From NCBI GenBank assembly GCA_965657935.1, contig CBFHQE010000011.1:1-37292 (forward strand): a stretch of DNA of 37,292 bases. The letters run 5' to 3'. Shown one piece after another: positions 23,929 to 32,693 of this stretch. A model generated the notes under the pieces. That model had not been told where the DNA came from. It searched no databases and saw only the letters and a list, made by a program, of their open reading frames with translations. Origin of the DNA: Maricaulis sp965657935. GTDB taxonomy: Bacteria; Pseudomonadota; Alphaproteobacteria; Caulobacterales; Maricaulaceae. Position 1 is the stretch's first letter; the number at the start of each line of letters is the position of its first letter. Both the position numbers and the translations under genes were made by a program.

Positions 23929-26900
23929 ATGAAATCATTTTCTCTTTCCAAAGCCCTGCTCTCAAGCTCTGCGCTGATCGCGATTAGCGTCAGCCCGGCT
24001 TTTGCACAGGACGACGGTGTCGACCAGACACCGGCGGCGGCCGAGGATCAGCAGCCGGCAGAGCGCATTGTCGTTACCGGCACGCGTATCCGTCAGTCGA
24101 CAATTACCAGCCCGGTTTCAATGGACGTTCTTTCGGTGGACGACGCTCGTTCCGCCGGTGTAGCTGACATTTCCGGCCTGCTGCAGAGCTCTTCTGCTGC
24201 TGCTGGCTCCAACCAGATCACCAACGCTGTCTCGGTCGCCTACGTTTCCGATGGCGGTGTAGGTGCTGAAACTGTTGGCCTGCGTGGCCTCGGCGCTGGC
24301 CGTACGCTCGACCTCATCAATGGTCGTCGTGCTGGTCCGTCCGGTACGCGCGGTTCGATCAACGCATTTGACCTCGGTTCTATTCCGCTGGTCGGTATCG
24401 AGCGTGTTGACGTTCTCAAGGACGGTGCGTCCTCGATCTATGGTTCTGACGCCATCGCAGGCGTTGTGAACTACATCACCGATCGCAGCGACGGCAGCGA
24501 GATCGACTTCTACACGGAAGCTCCGTTCGAATCCGGCGGTGAAGTCTTCCGCGCAAGCGTGACCCATGGTGACAGCTTTGATCGCGGTCGGTTCCGCGTA
24601 ACGGCTGACTATTACCAGCGCAACGAGCTGGCTCGTCGTGATCGCGACTATCTGGATTGCCGCGAGAGCTACACGTTTACGGATGCCACGATGAGCACCC
24701 GCGCTGATGTAGTCGACCCGCGTTTTGGCACCAATCAGTGCTCCGGCACGATCTGGGGTCACGTCTGGGCATACAACTACAGTGGTCTGGCCAATCCGGA
24801 CAACGTTGCCTGGAACCCGCGTAACCGTATCTTCCAGTACGACTACACCAACACCATGGCGGGTCTGGTTCCCGGTATTCCGGCGTCTCTGGACGGCACT
24901 GGCATCACGGCTCCGGCCAACTGGTACCAGGTCGAGTACACCCCGGATAACATCGCTGGCATGCCGGCGTTTGCGGGTATCGATGTAAGCAATCGCAACC
25001 CGGACCGCGTCACCGATCTCTACCCGGAAATGCAGCGTAACGACTCTGTTGCCGGTGAGCTCGAGCGTGTTACCGTCATGGGTGACGTCGAGTACGAACT
25101 GACAGACAACATCACCGCTTACGGTGAGTTCCTGTTCAACCGTCGTAGCACCTATGTAAACAACCACGACCAGTACTGGTCCTACCGCTATGGCGCGACG
25201 GACTATGCTGGCAACCCGAACCTCTCCGGTGATGGTGGCGAAAACTGGCTGATGCCGGGCCTGAACATCGAGTTCAGCCCGACGCCTGTCGTTGAATGGG
25301 GCGATGAGGAGGTCACTGTCGAGTACATGCGTCTTCTCGGTGGCCTGCGCGGCGACCTCGGCGATGTCGGCATGTTCTCCAACGTGTCCTGGGACATGTA
25401 TGTCCAGCACTCTGACAGTGCCGGTGAGTACTCTGAACAGTTCGTTCGCAACGATTCAATCCGTTCGACCAACTATCAGATGGCCTCCTGTGTGGGCCAG
25501 AACTCCGGTGGTGCATCGGCGACGACAAATACGGGCGAAACCGTCACGGTTGACGGCGTCTCCTGTGTGGACGTTCGCTGGTACGATCCGAGCTTCCTGG
25601 CTGGTAACCTGACGGACGGCGAGCGTAACTTCCTGCTCGGCACCGACACGGGTTCCACGGACTTCACCCAGACCACCTTTGACGGTTACGTCACCGGTGA
25701 TGTGTGGGAGCTGCCGCAAGGTCCGATGAGTGCCGCTCTCGGCATTTTCTATCAGCGTGACGAGATCATGGACCGTCCGTCGGACACGACCCTGACGGGC
25801 AATGAGTTCTTCGGCTCAAGCGCTGGCATCACCACCGGTGAGCAGGAAACCCAGTCCATCTATGGTGAGGTTTCCATCCCGCTCTTCGGCGATCTGCCGC
25901 TGGTTCAGAGCTTCAGCGTGATCGCATCCGGTCGTTACAACGAGATCACGTCGTCTCACCGTGACGGTCGCTCCCTGACGGTTGACGGTTCCAACTATCG
26001 CTTCACCGCGGACTTGGCTGTCAATGATGCGCTGCGTCTTCGTGGTTCCATCGGTACGTCGTTCCGCGCTCCGGCTCTGTACGAGCAGTTCCTGGCCGCT
26101 GAATCACGTTCGCGTCGTCAGTCTGACCTCGATCCGTGTATCGGTTGGGGCGTCGCTCTGGGCAATGGTGACATCTCCCAGACGGTTGCTGACAACTGTG
26201 CAGCTGACGGTATCCCGGACACCTATTCGGGTGCTCCGATTTCCGCTCAGGAATTCCGCGGTGGTGGCTTTGGCTTCCTGAAGCCGGAAGAATCCGATAA
26301 CATGACCGTCGGTTTCATCCTGACGCCGGACTTCGATTTCGCGAACGTCAGCTTCGCGATGGATTACTTCGAAATCGAGATCAACGATCAGATTTCGACC
26401 CTGTCCGGTCCGCAGATCGTCAACGGTTGTTACTCGTCCCAGAACTTCGCTTCCGAGCCGCTCTGTGACCTGTTCTCTCGCGGCAACATCATCGGTGGTG
26501 AGTACCGGATCCAGACCGTATCCGCGACCTTCATCAATATCGACACGCAGACCAACCGCGGTATCGATATCACGATGAACGCCAACCGTGACACGCCGTG
26601 GGGCTTCCTGGACATGAACCTTCAGCTGTCCAAGCAGCTTGAAGACAACATCCAGCTGCTCGGTGCGTCCGCTACGCGTTACCTGAACGGTTCCGTTGGT
26701 GAGCCTGAGTGGGTTGCGCTGATGAACATGACGCTGTCTCCGACCGAAGACCTGTCCCTGCGTTGGGGCATGAACTATGTCGGTGAAGCCAGCACTCTGC
26801 AGTCTGTATTTGCCAGCGTTCCGCTGGGCGATCAGCCTGCTGGTGGCGGTGCTTACACGATCACCCAGCTGGGTGACACGGTGAATGCCAAAACCGAAGC

Positions 26901-27117
26901 TGAGGCCATGTTCTACCACCATGTGTCTGGTGAACTGATGCTTGATGGTGGCTGGACGATCCGTGCCGGCATCAACAACGTCTTTGACGAGCATCCGCCG
27001 GCACTGACGAACATCAATGACAGCCCGGACCTGGTCTTTGCAGGCAATTCTCCGATTGTCTCGCAGTATGACCTGCTCGGCCGTCGTGCATTCCTCAACA
27101 TCTCCAAGACGTTCTAA
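23929..27117 (+). CDS. TonB-dependent outer-membrane receptor
   Basis: The 1062-aa protein has a signal peptide (cleavage likely after Ala26, PAFA|QDD), a TonB-box-like segment ERIVVTGTRI (45-54), a plug domain with GLRGLGAGRTLDLINGRR and VDVLKDGASSIYGSDAIAG, and a C-terminal beta-barrel of about 22 strands ending ISKTF with terminal Phe, as needed for outer-membrane insertion. It imports a scarce or large substrate using TonB energy. Codon use is strongly skewed towards CGT, GGT, GCT and CTG relative to neighbours, which suggests high expression. Intrinsic terminator directly after the stop. The large barrel and the halogenase neighbour resemble the carbohydrate-linked receptor clusters of Caulobacterales; the ligand is not known. 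Confidence 0.93.
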   Translation: MKSFSLSKALLSSSALIAISVSPAFAQDDGVDQTPAAAEDQQPAERIVVTGTRIRQSTITSPVSMDVLSVDDARSAGVADISGLLQSSSAAAGSNQITNAVSVAYVSDGGVGAETVGLRGLGAGRTLDLINGRRAGPSGTRGSINAFDLGSIPLVGIERVDVLKDGASSIYGSDAIAGVVNYITDRSDGSEIDFYTEAPFESGGEVFRASVTHGDSFDRGRFRVTADYYQRNELARRDRDYLDCRESYTFTDATMSTRADVVDPRFGTNQCSGTIWGHVWAYNYSGLANPDNVAWNPRNRIFQYDYTNTMAGLVPGIPASLDGTGITAPANWYQVEYTPDNIAGMPAFAGIDVSNRNPDRVTDLYPEMQRNDSVAGELERVTVMGDVEYELTDNITAYGEFLFNRRSTYVNNHDQYWSYRYGATDYAGNPNLSGDGGENWLMPGLNIEFSPTPVVEWGDEEVTVEYMRLLGGLRGDLGDVGMFSNVSWDMYVQHSDSAGEYSEQFVRNDSIRSTNYQMASCVGQNSGGASATTNTGETVTVDGVSCVDVRWYDPSFLAGNLTDGERNFLLGTDTGSTDFTQTTFDGYVTGDVWELPQGPMSAALGIFYQRDEIMDRPSDTTLTGNEFFGSSAGITTGEQETQSIYGEVSIPLFGDLPLVQSFSVIASGRYNEITSSHRDGRSLTVDGSNYRFTADLAVNDALRLRGSIGTSFRAPALYEQFLAAESRSRRQSDLDPCIGWGVALGNGDISQTVADNCAADGIPDTYSGAPISAQEFRGGGFGFLKPEESDNMTVGFILTPDFDFANVSFAMDYFEIEINDQISTLSGPQIVNGCYSSQNFASEPLCDLFSRGNIIGGEYRIQTVSATFINIDTQTNRGIDITMNANRDTPWGFLDMNLQLSKQLEDNIQLLGASATRYLNGSVGEPEWVALMNMTLSPTEDLSLRWGMNYVGEASTLQSVFASVPLGDQPAGGGAYTITQLGDTVNAKTEAEAMFYHHVSGELMLDGGWTIRAGINNVFDEHPPALTNINDSPDLVFAGNSPIVSQYDLLGRRAFLNISKTF

Positions 27118-27143
27118 TCTCAGAGAAGTTGTAGTATCTGGAG

Positions 27144-27171
27144 AAGGCGGGCCCTGGTGGCCCGCCTTTTT
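27144..27171 (+). terminator. Intrinsic terminator after receptor gene
   Basis: A perfect 8-bp GC stem (GGCGGGCC / GGCCCGCC at 27146-27153 and 27159-27166) with a 5-nt loop is followed by five T. It lies 28 nt after the receptor stop and 20 nt before the sulfotransferase start, so it should separate or attenuate the two. Confidence 0.9.
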
Positions 27172-27190
27172 CACAACATGGACATGAAAC

Positions 27191-27973
27191 ATGCCAATCG
27201 TACTCGCCGACCCGGATAATCTTGACGAGAAGAATGCGGACTTCGCCCAGGTGCCGCTGCAGAAGCATTTCTTCCTGAACAGCGTCCCGAAGAGCGGCAG
27301 TCACCTGATGAAGAACATCGTGCGCATGTTCGTTCCGGTCGAGCAGCAGTACGGTGCTGATTTCATCCAGTATCCGAACCTGAAACAGCACGCGCACGCT
27401 TTGCAGGGCGAACCCAGACTTGCCTGGGGGCATTTGCTGTTTGGTGAAGGACCCGCGATCCTGCTGAAGGATGTGCAACACCTTCTGCTGGTACGCGACC
27501 CGTATAGCTGGGTTCTGGCGCGAGCCCGCTTTTTCCTGTCAGATAATTTTCAGGCCAATATCGACCACCTCAAGGGTGGGCGGGTCGAGATCCATGATTA
27601 TCTGAACATGATGATCTTCGGCGCTCACAACCGTTTCCCGACCATGCAGGAAATCTATCACAACAATGTCGTGGCCTGGCTGGGAACGAGTGCACGTATC
27701 GTGAAATACGAGGACGTCGTCCACCATCTCAAGAATATCGACAGCCCTGACGCTGAGACTTTTTTCGGTGAGCTTCTGGCGTTTGGCGGCATCGACATGC
27801 CGTCTGACTGGAAGCAGCGCATCGCTGTGGGATCAGATCGCAAGCAGAGCGGAACCGCGCGGGAGAATCTCAAGCTGCAGGGCCAGGATGTGCCCGCGGA
27901 GCTGCCGGAAATGCAGAAGAAGCTGGTCAATTACGCCAATCCCGGCTTGCGTGAATTGCTTGGTTACAAGTGA
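27191..27973 (+). CDS. Small sulfotransferase-like protein
   Basis: A 260-aa cytoplasmic protein with features of PAPS-dependent sulfotransferases: a phosphosulfate loop SVPKSGSH (31-38), a 3'-phosphate-binding segment LLLVRDPYSWVLA (98-110), a GHL motif with His81, and the KYEDV segment (about 177-181) often seen in the family. It would transfer sulfate from PAPS to a hydroxyl or amine on a sugar, lipid or small molecule. No strong ribosome site is seen before ATG 27191. The terminator just upstream means expression may rely on read-through or a promoter near the stop of the receptor gene. The last 10 nt overlap the 3' end of the convergent halogenase gene. Confidence 0.75.
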   Translation: MPIVLADPDNLDEKNADFAQVPLQKHFFLNSVPKSGSHLMKNIVRMFVPVEQQYGADFIQYPNLKQHAHALQGEPRLAWGHLLFGEGPAILLKDVQHLLLVRDPYSWVLARARFFLSDNFQANIDHLKGGRVEIHDYLNMMIFGAHNRFPTMQEIYHNNVVAWLGTSARIVKYEDVVHHLKNIDSPDAETFFGELLAFGGIDMPSDWKQRIAVGSDRKQSGTARENLKLQGQDVPAELPEMQKKLVNYANPGLRELLGYK

Positions 27974-29601
27974 GGGTGCTCCACCCAGCCGGCAGGGCGG
28001 GGTCCTGTTGGCCATGCCTTCATGCCCAGATTGTGATGCAGCCAGGCATGGTGTGGCGCCAGGCGTGAAGGCGCCGCACGCAGGACATTGGTGACCAGTT
28101 CAAGCATTTGCGACCGCGGTCGATTCTCGCCTTGCGCTTCGAACTCCGGACCCCGGAAATCCATGCCAAACAGGATGGCTTCGTAACTTGAGTGATCCCA
28201 TAAGCTGCCGGTGTCCACAGGTGGACGCGGATCGATGAGCGGATCGTCCGTGACCGTCTCGCCATAGCCATATCCGGAGAATGCCTGGTCCTGGAAATCA
28301 GACATGGATGGAGGTTTCATCCGCCAATGTTCAAACTTGGCCTGGAGGCGGTCCGTGATGTGCTCCGGGCGTTGTACGGCTTTCCAGAATTCGGTGTCGG
28401 TCCGTCGGGTCAGGCAGTAGTGCATATTGATGAAGTCGAGGATCTCGTAATAGCGGTTCGAGATCACGCGATTGAAGCGGAAGGCCAGCGGTTCCAGGTC
28501 TTCATCCCGATAGGGAAAATGTTCGGCCAGCAGCACCGCTGCCAGCTCTGCCAGGTATATGCCCGTCGATTCAAGCGGTTCGATAAACCCGCTGGAGAGA
28601 CCTGCAGCGATGCAGTTGCCGGCCCAGGCTTTCTGGCGCTTGCCAACCTTGAACTTGACGATACGGGTGTCGGCCTTGTTTTCGTCGACCCCCTGATAGG
28701 CGAGGAGCTCCCGCGCGGCATCATCTGAACTGATGAAATCGGTGGCGTGAACATAGCCGATCGCGCGCCGGGTCTGGGTTGGCGTATCCCAGATCCAGCC
28801 CGCTGACATGGCCGTTGCCGTGGTGTACGGCCGGACCACTCCCGGGAAATAGTCTTCATAGTCAAACTGGGCGACGACGGCCTGGTTGCAAAAGAGCCAT
28901 TGGGAGAAGTCCTCGAAGGGAACGCCCAGTGTCTGCTCCATCAAAAGCGCCTTGAAGCCGGTGCAGTCGACAAAGACATCGCCTTCCAGCTGCGCCTCGG
29001 TATCAAGGTCGAGCGTCTTGATCAGCCCGTCCTCACCGGTATTCACCTTGACCACATTGGCCCGGACATGGGTCACGCCCGCCGCCGTTGCGATCTTGGT
29101 CAAATAGTCGGCGAACTGCTGGGCATCAAAATGGTAGGCGTATTTGAGGGGGGCGACGAAAGGGCGGCCATCGCCCGTCTTGGGGCCGCGGCAGGCTTCG
29201 GCAATCAGCGTCTGCGCGCTGACCGTCTCCATGAACGGAATGTCCCTCCGGGATTTCATCCAGTTGGCGCCACTATTGTCGATCGGTCCAAGCGTCGCGC
29301 GGTTGAACGGATGGTGATATCCCGAACCGTCATTTTGCAGCCAGTTCACGTATTTGATCGACTGTTTGAAGCTGGCGTCGGTTTCGCGCATGAACTCCTT
29401 TTCGTCGATGCCGATGACATCCAGCACGTGATGGATGGAAGGGACGGTGGCTTCGCCAACGGAGATGCGTGGAACATCGGGAGATTCAACAAGGGTGATG
29501 TCGATTTTCCGGTCGCGACCGCGCGCATTGATCGCGCCATTCAGATAGGCCGCCATGATCCAACCGGCGGAGCCGCCGCCAACAATCACCACACGTCTCA
29601 T
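27964..29601 (-). CDS. Flavin-dependent (tryptophan) halogenase family protein
   Basis: A 545-aa flavoprotein of the tryptophan 7-halogenase family. The FAD motif GGGSAGW spans 8-14; Lys79 (SFKQSIKYVNW) and the active-site Glu344 (EPLESTGIYL) correspond to the essential Lys79 and Glu346 of PrnA. The usual WxWxIP motif reads GWIWDTP (268-274), with Thr in place of Ile. In Caulobacterales and Alteromonadales such genes commonly sit beside TonB-dependent receptors without any known halogenated product, so true halogenation of free tryptophan is not assured. The gene runs towards the sulfotransferase gene and ends inside its last codons. An AGG lies about 8 nt before ATG 29601. Confidence 0.9.
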   Translation of the reverse strand: MRRVVIVGGGSAGWIMAAYLNGAINARGRDRKIDITLVESPDVPRISVGEATVPSIHHVLDVIGIDEKEFMRETDASFKQSIKYVNWLQNDGSGYHHPFNRATLGPIDNSGANWMKSRRDIPFMETVSAQTLIAEACRGPKTGDGRPFVAPLKYAYHFDAQQFADYLTKIATAAGVTHVRANVVKVNTGEDGLIKTLDLDTEAQLEGDVFVDCTGFKALLMEQTLGVPFEDFSQWLFCNQAVVAQFDYEDYFPGVVRPYTTATAMSAGWIWDTPTQTRRAIGYVHATDFISSDDAARELLAYQGVDENKADTRIVKFKVGKRQKAWAGNCIAAGLSSGFIEPLESTGIYLAELAAVLLAEHFPYRDEDLEPLAFRFNRVISNRYYEILDFINMHYCLTRRTDTEFWKAVQRPEHITDRLQAKFEHWRMKPPSMSDFQDQAFSGYGYGETVTDDPLIDPRPPVDTGSLWDHSSYEAILFGMDFRGPEFEAQGENRPRSQMLELVTNVLRAAPSRLAPHHAWLHHNLGMKAWPTGPRPAGWVEHPHL

Positions 29602-29663
29602 AAGCGCCTGTTCCCAATCTGAAATGATCAGTCTCCATGTTAGATGCGATAAGGAAGGCTGTC

Positions 29664-29692
29664 ATGGGTGGAGTGTGAAGAAACACACCCAT
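29664..29692. promoter_or_regulatory. Inverted repeat between halogenase and thymidine kinase
   Basis: ATGGGTG (29664-29670) and CACCCAT (29686-29692) form a perfect 7-bp inverted repeat with a 15-bp spacer that itself contains GTGTG/CACAC complementarity. It lies 63 bp upstream of the halogenase start and 82 bp upstream of the thymidine kinase start, in the divergent control region. It could be an operator or an RNA hairpin. Confidence 0.35.
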
Positions 29693-29773
29693 CGATTAGC
29701 CGGGGTTGCGAGCCCTTTCATCTCCACCGCAATGCGGGCTCGATCCCGGCGGGAATCGGATTAGCACCAAGGC

Positions 29774-30406
29774 ATGGGCAAGCTTTACTTTACATACAGT
29801 GCGATGAATGCCGGCAAGTCGGCCATCCTGCTTCAGACCGCTCACAATTATGGTGAGCAGGGTATGAAAGTCATGTTGTGGACCTCTCAGCACGGGCGCG
29901 CGGACGAGGCCCGGGTTGGCGAGATTGAGTCCCGGATCGGCTTGAGTGCGCCGGCTCAACTTTATCGTGACGGGACAGACATGTTCGCCGAGATCATCGC
30001 GTTTCGCGAGGACAATGGGCTGGATGCGATTTTTGTAGACGAAGCGCAATTCCTGTCTAGCGAACAGGTCTGGCAGTTGGCGCGGGTTGGCGATGAGTTG
30101 GGGTTGCCTGTTCTGTGTTACGGCCTGCGCACCGATTTTCGAGGCAAGCTGTTTGACGGCGCCGCCGAGCTTCTGGCGATTGCCGACGATCTGCGTGAGG
30201 CCCGTACGATCTGTCACTGCGGGCGCAAGGCAACCATGAACCTGCGTTTCGATGCGTCAGGAGATGCCGTGATCCAGGGTGTCCAGGTCGGCGTGGCCAA
30301 GGCGGATTACCTGTCATTGTGCCGCAAGCACTGGCTCGAGCGTATGCAGTCGGCGGGTGGGGAATCAGGCCTGTCTGAAAGCCAGTTACAGCCGGTGGGC
30401 GACTGA
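29774..30406 (+). CDS. tdk: Thymidine kinase (type II)
   Basis: A 210-aa type II thymidine kinase, salvaging thymidine to dTMP with ATP. The P-loop SAMNAGKS ends at Ser16, the Walker B/acid motif is AIFVDEAQFL with Asp89 and Glu90, and a zinc site is formed by Cys146, Cys148, Cys182 and His185 (TICHCGRK and SLCRKHW). Length is normal. The ribosome site before ATG 29774 is poor (AAGG almost abutting). The nucleoside transporter gene follows 129 nt downstream, which fits nucleoside salvage. Confidence 0.93.
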   Translation: MGKLYFTYSAMNAGKSAILLQTAHNYGEQGMKVMLWTSQHGRADEARVGEIESRIGLSAPAQLYRDGTDMFAEIIAFREDNGLDAIFVDEAQFLSSEQVWQLARVGDELGLPVLCYGLRTDFRGKLFDGAAELLAIADDLREARTICHCGRKATMNLRFDASGDAVIQGVQVGVAKADYLSLCRKHWLERMQSAGGESGLSESQLQPVGD

Positions 30407-30535
30407 TACGGCGGTCTGTGGGCCGAAATTGCATGCGAGGCCAGATGTGAATCGCGGCTTCCACCGCGTGCGCTCGCATGGCAGAACAATCGCTGAATTT
30501 TCTTTTCCGGGTGGGACAGTAGAGGGGGCAGCGGC

Positions 30536-31762
30536 ATGAGTGCCAATATGTTAGCGGGAGTCGGAGCGCTTACGCTTCTGGCCATCGCGTTTGTTTTCTC
30601 TACCAATCGCCGCAAGATTCGTCTGCGGACCGTGCTGAGCGCCTTGCTTTTGCAGGCCACTATCGGTGGTTTTGTGCTCTATCTGCCAGCCGGGCGAGAG
30701 ATGTTATCGACCCTGTCTGCCGGCGTGACCCAGCTTCTGGCTTTCTCCGCTTCCGGTATCGAAATGGTCTTCGGTCCCCTGGTGTCAGAGTCTGTCGGTT
30801 TCAGTTTCGCGCTGAATGTCCTGCCAGTTGTGATCTTTTTCTCTGCCTTGATGTCGGTGCTCTATCACATCGGAATCATGCAGTGGGTCGTTCGCATCGT
30901 GGGCACAGTCCTGAATGTTTTGCTGGGGACCGGGCGGGTCGAGTCACTCAATGCCGCCGCGAACATCTTTGTCGGTCAAACCGAGGCTCCGCTGGTTATT
31001 CGCCCCTATCTGGACGGTATCACGAAGCCTCAGTTGTTTGCGATCATGACCTCGGGGCTTGCCTCTGTGGCCGGCACGGTCCTGGCCGCTTATGCCCAGA
31101 TCGGGATCAGCATCGAATACCTGCTCGCGGCCAGCTTCATGGCTGCGCCAGGCGGGTTGTTGATGGCCAGCATCATCATGCCGGCCGATGACGGCAAGGA
31201 CGAAGAACAAGACATCGTCAAGGCGACTCCGGAAAGTGAGCCGCACGCCAATGTCGTCATGGCTGCGGCCGTCGGCGCCAAGGATGGTCTCCATCTCGCA
31301 CTGAATATCGGCGCGATGCTGATCGCATTTGTCTCACTCATCGCCTTGCTTAATGGCCTGATCGCCATGTTTGGTGGTTTGTTTGGGGTTGAGGGTGTGA
31401 CCATTCAGAGCCTTTTGGGCATGCTGTTTGCCCCGCTGATGATGGTGCTCAGCATCCCGGTTGCGGAAGCACAGGCCGCGGGCGCCATTGTGGGCGAAAA
31501 GCTGGTGATCAACGAGTTCGTCGCCTACCTGACGCTGTCGGGCAGCCTGGAGGATTTCTCTCCGCGCAGCCAGGCCATCCTGACCATTGCCCTGTGTGGT
31601 TTTGCCAATCTGAGCTCTGTCGGAATTCTGCTCGGTGGTCTGGGCAGTCTGATCCCGGAGCGCATGGGTCAGATCGCCAAGTTCGGCTTCCGAGCCGTGT
31701 TGGCAGGCTCGTTGTCCAACCTGATGAGTGCAGCGATCGCGGGCATGCTGTTCACGGGGTAA
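30536..31762 (+). CDS. Concentrative nucleoside transporter (NupC/CNT family)
   Basis: A 408-aa inner-membrane Na+- or H+-coupled nucleoside importer. Family motifs are NIFVGQTEAPLVIRPYL (nucleoside-binding hairpin region) and GEKLVINEFVAYLTL, with a further FANLSSVGILLGGLGSL. About 8-9 hydrophobic segments are seen. A purine-rich AGAGGGGG lies about 8 nt upstream of the ATG. The gene is followed 4 nt later by the nucleoside hydrolase gene, so uptake and breakdown are made together. Confidence 0.92.
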   Translation: MSANMLAGVGALTLLAIAFVFSTNRRKIRLRTVLSALLLQATIGGFVLYLPAGREMLSTLSAGVTQLLAFSASGIEMVFGPLVSESVGFSFALNVLPVVIFFSALMSVLYHIGIMQWVVRIVGTVLNVLLGTGRVESLNAAANIFVGQTEAPLVIRPYLDGITKPQLFAIMTSGLASVAGTVLAAYAQIGISIEYLLAASFMAAPGGLLMASIIMPADDGKDEEQDIVKATPESEPHANVVMAAAVGAKDGLHLALNIGAMLIAFVSLIALLNGLIAMFGGLFGVEGVTIQSLLGMLFAPLMMVLSIPVAEAQAAGAIVGEKLVINEFVAYLTLSGSLEDFSPRSQAILTIALCGFANLSSVGILLGGLGSLIPERMGQIAKFGFRAVLAGSLSNLMSAAIAGMLFTG

Positions 31763-31766
31763 TGGC

Positions 31767-32693
31767 GTGACGCGATCCATCATCATCGATTGTGACCCCG
31801 GTGTTGATGACTGCATCGCGCTGCTTGCTGCCCTGGGTGCCGATGACTGTCTGGACCTCAAGGCTATTACGGTGGTGGCTGGCAATGTGCCGGTGGACAC
31901 CTGCGCCCGCAATGCGCTTGGTATTCTGGCTCTGGCTGGGCGCGAAGACATCCCGGTCTTTGCCGGTTGTGAACGCCCGATGCGGGTGGAGCCGGAGTTC
32001 GCGGAGCACATCCATGGGGCATCGGGCCTGGGTGACGCCCGGCTGCCCGAAGCCTCCGTGCCCACCCAATCCCGGCATGCGGTCGATTATCTCTGCACGA
32101 CATTGGCAAACGCCGAACCGGGGTCGATGACCCTGGTAATCACCGGGCCAATGACCAATTTTGCCACCGCTCTGCAACGCGATGCCTCGATCACTCGGGC
32201 GGTGCGAGAGCTGGTCATCATGGGCGGAGCCGCGATCGAAGGCGGCAATATCACCTCACATGCCGAATTCAATATCTACGCTGATCCAGATGCGGCGAAG
32301 ATCGTACTGGAAAGTGGTTGCCGCACCACATTGATCGGGCTTGATGCCACGCTTCAGATCCGGTGTACGCCGGCGCGCATGGAGCGGCTGGAGGCGTCTG
32401 CGCACCCGGCCTGTCGCGCTTCCGCAGCGATGGTGGCCCACGTGAACCGGGTCTATGGCGAAGTGTATGGCGCTGACGGTGCGGCCCTGCACGATCCCTG
32501 CACGATCGGTTATCTGCTGGACCCTGACCTGTTCACCAGCGCGACCTTGCCGGTCGCGGTGAATGTCTCGGCGGGAGAGATGCGCGGGAATACCGCTCTC
32601 GGAGCAGAGGCCGAAGGTGGGATCAGCTGGGTCACCGGGCTGGATGATGATGCCTTGTTTGATCTGCTTGTTACGTCGATGGAGCGTTTATGA
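31767..32693 (+). CDS. Inosine/uridine-preferring nucleoside hydrolase
   Basis: About 308 aa starting at GTG 31767, 4 nt after the transporter stop; an upstream in-frame ATG (31728) lies within the transporter gene and is rejected. It cleaves ribonucleosides into base and ribose. The calcium and ribose site motif IDCDPGVDD (7-15) is intact, with VITGPMTNFA and the AEFNIYADPDAA segment. Ca2+ is the usual cofactor. The specificity (purine versus pyrimidine) cannot be told. ATGA overlap with the ribokinase gene. Confidence 0.9.
   Translation: MTRSIIIDCDPGVDDCIALLAALGADDCLDLKAITVVAGNVPVDTCARNALGILALAGREDIPVFAGCERPMRVEPEFAEHIHGASGLGDARLPEASVPTQSRHAVDYLCTTLANAEPGSMTLVITGPMTNFATALQRDASITRAVRELVIMGGAAIEGGNITSHAEFNIYADPDAAKIVLESGCRTTLIGLDATLQIRCTPARMERLEASAHPACRASAAMVAHVNRVYGEVYGADGAALHDPCTIGYLLDPDLFTSATLPVAVNVSAGEMRGNTALGAEAEGGISWVTGLDDDALFDLLVTSMERL

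Noticed and set aside
24118..25410. 430-aa open frame antisense to the receptor gene
   Set aside because: The receptor's codon bias avoids codons that would give stops on the opposite strand. The sequence has no ribosome site or protein-like motif, and a second similar frame (26104-27192) arises the same way.
29733..29755. CGGGCTCGATCCCG, like a tRNA T-arm
   Set aside because: The stem is only 4 bp, and no acceptor, D or anticodon arms can be placed around it at the right spacing; it is more likely an incidental hairpin.
29774..30406. CHC rather than CxxC spacing in the thymidine kinase zinc site
   Set aside because: CHCG or CxCG forms occur in other bacterial type II thymidine kinases as far as I recall, so this is not treated as a defect.
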